Positions 15,222-20,334 of a stretch of DNA of 20,334 nucleotides are shown in pieces. Within the stretch, counting starts at the first letter, position 1. Every line of letters starts with the position of its first letter. The position numbers and the translations under genes were made by a program. The notes beneath the pieces were generated by a model. It saw only the letters and a list, made by a program, of their open reading frames with translations, did no database searches and was not told where the DNA came from. This stretch comes from Zygnema circumcarinatum (lineage: Eukaryota; Streptophyta; Zygnematophyceae; Zygnematales; Zygnemataceae), in contig CM074816.1 in NCBI GenBank assembly GCA_037447605.1, forward strand, positions 1,565,650 through 1,585,983, given 5' to 3'.

Positions 15222-15680
15222 TCAATACTCTCTCTCTCTTTCTGGCTTACACTCTCTCTCTCTCTCTCTATCCCTTCCTCGGTTACTACACCAGTCTTCC
15301 TCCCTCTCGCCCTCCCCCTCCCTTCCCCACTCGCGCTCTTCCTCTCTCCCGTCCCTCACCCTCTCCCCCTCTTCTCTCCTCCTCCCTCTCGCTTTCCCTC
15401 TCACTTTCCTCCTCTCTCGCTCCCTCTCCCTCCCCCTCTCCACCCTCCCCTTTTTCCTCCCTTTTCCTCGTCCCTCTTCCTCTGCCCCTCCCATCTCCCC
15501 CTCCCTCTCCCTCTCTCTCCCTCTCCCTCTCCCCCTCTCTCCCTCTCCCTCTCCCTCTCTGTCCCTCTCCCCTTCTCTCTCTCTCTCCCGCTTCCTCCCT
15601 CTTCCTCTCTCTCCCTCTCTCCTTCTCTCTCCCTCTCCCGCTCCCTCCCTCTCCCTCTCTCTCCCTCTCCCTCCTCTCGT
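15222..15680 (+). repeat. CT-rich (CTCTCC) tract immediately upstream of the GT90 start
   Basis: About 460 bp of almost pure pyrimidine ending two bases before the ATG at 15683. It probably forms the 5' untranslated leader or core-promoter pyrimidine patch. The frame stays open through it from 15170, but the translation is only Ser/Leu/Pro, so it is not taken as coding. Confidence 0.8.
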
Positions 15681-15682
15681 CC

Positions 15683-17655
15683 ATGGCTTCCAAATCCAAA
15701 GTTCCCCCTTCCCCTACCCAAAAGTCCGCCTGCTGCAGCCGCTACGTCAGCTCCACGTGGCTACTCCTCGCGCTGGCACTGCTGACGTGGCGCGAAGTCG
15801 ATCGCGCTCTGGATCCGCCACGTGGCACTTCGGAGATTCCGGAAGCTTCTGAAAGCAAGCGGAGAAGTACGGCCCCGGAAACTTGGTGCGTGTGCGGTCA
15901 CAAGTTTCAGTTTCAGTTTTCAGTATTCAGTATTCAGTTTGTAGGTCTCACAAATTTTCAGGGTTTAGGGTTTAAGGAATCGCATACATTTCGCATTTAG
16001 AGCTACAGGGTGTAAGTGCTAGTGGTTTCTCGGAACCCAGGGTTTAAGCTTCTGATGAGTGGAAGGCTTTTAGGGTTCAGTTTCAACTCTTGAAACTGAA
16101 CTTGGGTCTTTTAATGCCTATAGAGTACTCAGAATTTTAGGGTTTCTGCGGGTTTTAGCATAGAAACCCTTTCAAGACCCTGAACCCCCTTCAAGTTTGA
16201 ACCTCGAAAATCGGAGCGCGGAGGTGCAGGGTTCGAGACGAGAGCTGGAAGGACATTTTTGCCGGAATTCGCGGCCGCCCAAAATTCAATTTGTCGCATC
16301 CCATGGTGGCGGAATACGCGGCAGCGCTGACCGACATGATGAGTGCGTTTGGAAAAATTGAGGGAATCGAGGAAGGGATGGGCAGCGGGGGGATGGTTAA
16401 CCAAGCCATGCTGCGAGCCATGGCGTCCAAGCCGCAGGTAAGGCTCGCTTCGTCTACTTTCCTTTAGTCAGTTTTTGGTAGTTTTTGGTCAAATGAAAGG
16501 TACAAGGGGGCGGAGGGCGGAGCAGTTCATGTCCTGTGCGGGGCACGTACGGATCGTGGACGGGACGGTGTACTTTCGGTACGGAGGGTTTGTCGCGACT
16601 TGGTACCGCCTCAGACGGTTCAACCAGAGCATCAAGATGCTGCAGGTGGGAGAGGGGGGAAAGGGGGGAGGGAGGGAGGGGGGGAGAGGGGGGGAAGGAG
16701 GGGGGCAAGGGGGGAGGGAGGGAGGGGGGAGAGGGGGGAAGGGGAGGGAGGGAGGGGGGGAGGGAAGGGGCAGGAGGGGGGAAAGGGGGGAAAACAAGGG
16801 GCGGGAGGGAGGGAGGGAGGGAGGAGAGGGAGGAGGGAGGGGGGAAGGAGGGAGGGGGGAAGGAGGGAGGGACGGTGGGGAGGGAGGGGTGGAGGGAGGA
16901 GAGAGGAGAGGGAGGGGGGAAGGAGGGAGGGAGAGGGAGGGAGGGAGGGAGGGAGGGAGAAATGGGGGATGGAGGAGGAGAGGGCGGAGGGAGGGGGGAA
17001 CGAGGGAGGGAGGGGAGAAAGAAGGAGGAGAGAGAGAGCAGGAGGGCAGGGAGGGGAGGGGAGGGAGGGGGTCAGGGGAAGTGTTAGAGTGAGGATGTGT
17101 GGGAGGAAGGGGAGGAAGAGAGAGAGGGAGAGGGAGGGCGAGAGGGAGGCAGTCGAGTGGAGTTAGGGAGGAGAGAAGCGAGGGATGTAACAGAGAAGTG
17201 GGCTGGATAGAGGACAGTCAATGTAGCCGATGGGGCTGAGTGTAGGAGAGACACTTTGTAGCGGCTCAGACCTTGGAAGGGAGGGAGGGCAGAGAGAGGA
17301 GGGACAAGTAAATCAACTAAATTCCAAACCTCACATCCTCACATCCTCACATCCATCATCCATTCACATTTCATGTTCCATGCACCCTCTTTTCCGTAAT
17401 CCGTACTCCAAACTCAGTTCCAGTTGTTCGGTTTCAGGACGCCGTGAACTGGTACGGCCTCCACGACCTAAAAGTGGAATTTTTTTTCAATACTTGCGAT
17501 TTGCCGATGAGCTTCGACAACATTCTTTCTCGGTCAAACCGAGCCGGCTATTGCGTGTTCTCCACGCAAGCGGCTACCGGCACCACTGACATCATTGTGC
17601 CGGACCCCCTCGACCTCGCGCCGGATTACATGCCGGACACCAAGAATCAGGTACG

Positions 17656-17688
<33 letters not shown>

Positions 17689-18288
17689 CAGTTGAACATG
17701 GATATATATACATGGTAGACAATGGAAAAGTTTTCAAAAAAAGAAAAAAATAAACCAAGATGTTGAACATGGATGTATATATATGGTAGAAAATGGAAAA
17801 AGTGTCAAAAAAGGAAAAAAATACACCAACATGTTGAACATGGATATATATATGGTAGAAAACGAAAAAGGTGTCAAAAAAGGTAACGATGAGTGAGGGG
17901 TTATGAAAGGGGTTACTTTGTGTTTTCTTTTGATTTAAAGGGACGACAAGTTTTTGGAATTTAATGCACTGGCCAAGTGTAAGTTCTGCCTCTCCCTCTC
18001 CGGTCGGTCTCGGTCGTGACGACTCGTGACGCTAGGTTCACGTTTTAGGGTTGTTGGAACTAAGCGCTCGATTGTCAGCCTAACCAGTTCTATGCTTTGA
18101 AAGGTTTAGTTTTTCAGTTCTCCGTTGCATGAGTCGTACTGAAACTGAGGTCCGTTCCGCCGGCAGGTTCCATGGGACCAAAAAAAAGACCTCGCGATTT
18201 TTCGCGGAGCGTCGACGAATTACGACCTGAGAGAGTACACGTGGCGGGCCAGCCCGCGCCTGCGCCTGCACAGGTGCTGAGGGGGAGG

Positions 18289-18344
<56 letters not shown>

Positions 18345-19166
18345 TAGAGAGAGAGAGAGGGGGAGAGAGAGAGAGAGAGAGAGGAGGGGGGAGGGAGAGA
18401 AGGGGAGAGGGGGAGAGAGGGTGGAGAGAGGGGGATGGGAGAGAGAGAGAGAGGGAGGAGGGGGGGGAGAGAAGGGGAGAGGGGGAGAGAGGGTGGAGAG
18501 AGGGGGATGGGAGGGAGAGAGAGGGAAGAGGGGGGGGAGAGAAGGGGAGAGGGGGAGAGAGGGTGGAGCAAGGGGGATGGGAGAGAGAGAGAGAGGGAGG
18601 AAAGGGGGAGGGAGAGAAAGGGAGAGGGGGAGAGAGGGCGGAGAGGGGGATGGGAGAGAGATTCTGGCTTGCACATGGACTTCCCAAAAACGATCCTTTT
18701 TCTTTTTTTGCTTATTTTTTTTTTGTGGGGTTATGTTTGCTACCTATGTTTAAATTTTTTGGATTATTTGTTAGTGCAGAATGTCGGAATTAATGCCTGA
18801 TTTGGTGGACGCGAAGGTGATGAAGTGGAGTCACATTAGTGAAGACGAATTGGACCTGTGAGTGCGCGCAACTGGTGGAGGCAGTGCACGCAGGGAGTGG
18901 GAGGGAGTGAGAGAGGGGGGAGAGGGAAAGGGAGAGAGGAAGATGGGGAGAGTGAGATTGGGAGAGAGGAGGGAGGGAGACTGAGATGGAGAGGAAGGGA
19001 GAGAGGGTAGAAGCGGTGAGGGGGGATGGGGGAGCGGAGTGAGGGGAGGGGAGACGGCTCGAGAGAGAGAGAGTGAGAGAGAGGAGGGAGGGAGACTGAG
19101 ATGGAGAGGAAGGGAGAGAGGGTAGAGGCGGTGAGGGGGGAGGGGGGAAGCGGAGTGAGGAAAGGG

Positions 19167-19197
<31 letters not shown>

Positions 19198-19934
19198 TGA
19201 GGGAGAGAGAAAGAGATGAATCTAAAACAGAGTGAGAGGAGTGAGAGGTGTCCTTACGAGTTGGTAGTCACTCGTAGTTGGTAGTTGGTAGTTTTTTTTT
19301 AATTCTCTATTTCACTATTCTATTCATCCTAAGTTTTTTACTTCTTGTTTCGTCGCAATTCCAGAATCGACGCGGACGGACTTAAGCTCGGGAAGCGAAT
19401 AAATCACAAACAAAAAAATTATTTCAAATATGAAATTGCGGTCGATGGAGGGGTGGGGACCTGCCGCACGTGCGGGCTGCTCGCCAGCAACATGGTGACG
19501 TCATGCTCTAGGCTTTAGGGTTTAAGGGTTTGTGCTGAAACCGTAGAGTCATATTAAGTTAATCAAATGAAAAATTGGAAACCCTGAAAGCCCTAAAAAG
19601 ACCCTCAAAAATCCCTATCAACCCAATAAAAAAAAAACCCTTAAGAAAACCCCCATCTTAATTAACTTCACATTACCTTCTATTTCCTTTACTTTTGTTC
19701 TATCCATATTTCCTTACCTCTTTCTTTGCTTTTTTTTTTTTTCTGCATTTTTTTCCAGTTAATGGTCCGGCAAGCGTCCGGTTTTCAGCAGTTTTTCGAG
19801 CCCCTTTTGAAAGAGGGCGCGCACTACCTCCGCTCCGCGCACCACTTTCAGGACTTGCCGCACACCATAGACTGGGCGCGCAGAAACGACAAAAAAGTCA
19901 AAAAAATGATTGAAAATGCAAACGACATTGCAAA
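15683..19934 (+). CDS. GT90 (CAP10/Rumi/POGLUT-like) glycosyltransferase, 8 exons, 3' partial
   Basis: Exons: 15683-15885, 16230-16437, 16526-16645, 17438-17650, 18167-18273, 18780-18857, 19365-19494, 19759-19934; all junctions keep phase, giving 411 codons so far. Exon 1 encodes a short cytosolic tail and a signal anchor (STWLLLALALLTW), so a type II Golgi/ER membrane enzyme is expected. CAP10 landmarks follow: GHVRIVDGTVYFRY, DAVNWYGLHDLKVEFFFNTC with DLPM next, YCVFSTQAATGTTDIIVPDP, VPWDQKKDLAIFRGAST, EYTWRASPRLRLHRMSELMP with DLVDA next, KYEIAVDGG, LASNMLMVRQASGFQQFFEP, HYLRSAHHFQDLPHTIDWAR and NDKKVKKMIENANDIAK. The Asp in NTCDLP aligns with the NxRDYP Asp thought to be catalytic in Rumi-type enzymes. 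The donor GCAAA|GTGAG at 19934 shows that at least one C-terminal exon lies beyond the window. Family members transfer glucose or xylose; the acceptor here is unknown. The start at 15683 (ccATGG) is chosen because everything upstream in frame is a CT repeat. Exon 3's acceptor is ambiguous (16472 or 16526). Confidence 0.88.
15886..16229 (+). other. GT90 intron 1 with telo-box-like motifs
   Basis: Contains repeated ttcag/attcagt units at 15903-15942 and several AGGGTTT elements (for example cagggtttagggtttaagg near 15959, agggtttaagc near 16040, ttttagggtttc near 16136). The reverse complement AAACCCTA is the plant telo-box. Donor TG|GTGCGT, acceptor gtgcag|G. Confidence 0.6.
16646..17180 (+). 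repeat. G-rich purine tract at the start of GT90 intron 3
   Basis: The tract starts directly at the donor (CTGCAG|GTGGGAGAGGGG) and runs about 500 bp as GGGAGG/GGGGGAAGG units. It is rich in four-G-run motifs on the sense strand, so an RNA quadruplex is possible next to the splice donor. Confidence 0.85.
17658..17687 (+). repeat. A30 homopolymer in GT90 intron 4
   Basis: Thirty consecutive A residues start seven bases after the exon 4 end, directly before the 71-bp tandem repeat. Confidence 0.9.
17691..17884 (+). repeat. 71-bp tandem repeat, about 2.7 units, in GT90 intron 4
   Basis: Units start with gttgaacatggat at 17691, 17762 and 17833 (spacing exactly 71). Each continues with a TATATATA run, atggtagaaaatgg-like sequence and gtgtcaaaaaagg. 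The third unit breaks off at ggtaacg. Confidence 0.9.
18281..18662 (+). repeat. GAGAGA/GGGGGAGA tract in GT90 intron 5
   Basis: Begins eight bases after the donor. A (GA)n core near 18294-18340 is followed by blocks of about 95 bp or less that share gagaaggggagagggggaga and gggtggagagagggggatgg. Purine-only on the sense strand; no coding support. Confidence 0.85.
18885..19220 (+). repeat. GGGAGA tract with a duplicated block in GT90 intron 6
   Basis: A block containing gagggagggagactgagatg, then gagaggaagggagagagggt, occurs at about 18967 and again at about 19082, so part of the tract is a recent direct duplication about 115 bp apart. Confidence 0.8.
19495..19758 (+). other. GT90 intron 7 with a telomere-like motif
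   Basis: Holds ctttagggtttaagggttt near 19512-19530 and the opposite-strand form (ccctaaaaagaccc) near 19590, then a T-rich tract before the ttttccag acceptor. No other content. Confidence 0.5.
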
Positions 19935-20059
19935 GTGAGAAACGTTTTTTTCACCGAGTCGAAAAACTAGGAGTTACATTTCTAGGGGTCCTTCTTATAC
20001 CATGCATGTAGAATTTAGGTTTTGTTTATGCCATCGTTTTATTCTGATCCATTCCTTTC

Positions 20060-20334
20060 ACTCTCGCTCCCTCCCTCCCTCCCTCCCTCCCCCTCCTCTC
20101 TCTCTTCCCCCTCCCTTCTTTCCCCCTCCCTCCCTGTCTCCCTCCCTCAACCTCCTCCCTCCTCCTCTCTCCTCCCACCCTCCCTCCCTCCCTCCCTTTC
20201 TCCCTCCCTCCCACCCTCCCTCCCCCTCCTCTCTTCTTTCCCCTCTCCCTCCCTGCTTCCCCCCTTCCCCTCCCTCCCTCCCTCCCCCTCCTCTCTCCTT
20301 TCCCCCCTCCCTCCCTCCTTTCCCCTCTCCCTCC
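20060..20334 (+). repeat. CCCTCC pyrimidine tract in GT90 intron 8, to the window edge
   Basis: Almost pure CCCTCC/CTTTCCCC. It is opposite in strand composition to the purine tracts in introns 3, 5 and 6 of the same gene. No exon seen before the edge. Confidence 0.85.

Noticed and set aside
15170-15682. N-terminal extension of the GT90 frame upstream of 15683
   Set aside because: It encodes only the CT repeat as Ser/Leu/Pro. The first ATG after the tract has good context and is followed by a signal anchor.

Overview
The window looks like nuclear DNA of a green-lineage eukaryote, most likely an alga. Both genes are split by many GT-AG introns. One carries a long Ser-Pro5 (hydroxyproline-rich, HRGP-like) segment next to plant-type LRRs. 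TTTAGGG-like heptamers, the plant telomere unit, recur in intergenic and intronic DNA, and a FAR1-domain fragment lies inside a transposon. The species cannot be named from the sequence. There are no prokaryotic operons, CRISPR arrays or rRNA/tRNA genes. Large parts are purine- or pyrimidine-only low-complexity tracts, and nearly all long open frames there are artefacts.

Left half (minus strand, 10241 down past 111): I assemble one 21-exon gene whose 5' end is inside the window and whose 3' end runs off the left edge. Every splice junction keeps frame. In order it encodes a signal peptide, a NIDO (nidogen-like) domain, a (Ser-Pro5)n stalk with a second Pro-rich exon, a plant LRR N-terminal cap, about seven LRRs, an EGF-like domain, a papain-family (C1A) cysteine protease domain with all catalytic residues, and two more EGF-like exons. 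The first EGF exon after the protease has an in-frame TAA. The protein should be secreted, wall- or matrix-associated and proteolytic.

Middle (10242-15682): the intergenic region between two divergent genes. It holds an array of about nine 31-33 bp CCAAT-containing repeats, a perfect 22-bp hairpin, and a 2.28-kb Mutator-like (MULE-type) element at 12345-14623 with terminal inverted repeats, an exact 8-bp target-site duplication (tcaaaata) and a FAR1 zinc-finger fragment but no recognisable DDE transposase. Next come a degenerate telomere-like 14-bp array and a long CT-rich leader.

Right (plus strand, 15683 to the edge): eight exons of a type II membrane glycosyltransferase of family GT90 (CAP10/Rumi/POGLUT-like), lacking its C-terminal exon(s). 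Its introns carry G-rich tracts, an A30 run and a 71-bp tandem repeat. In animals GT90 enzymes O-glucosylate EGF domains. The neighbouring gene encodes EGF domains, so a functional link can be imagined, but this is only inference.
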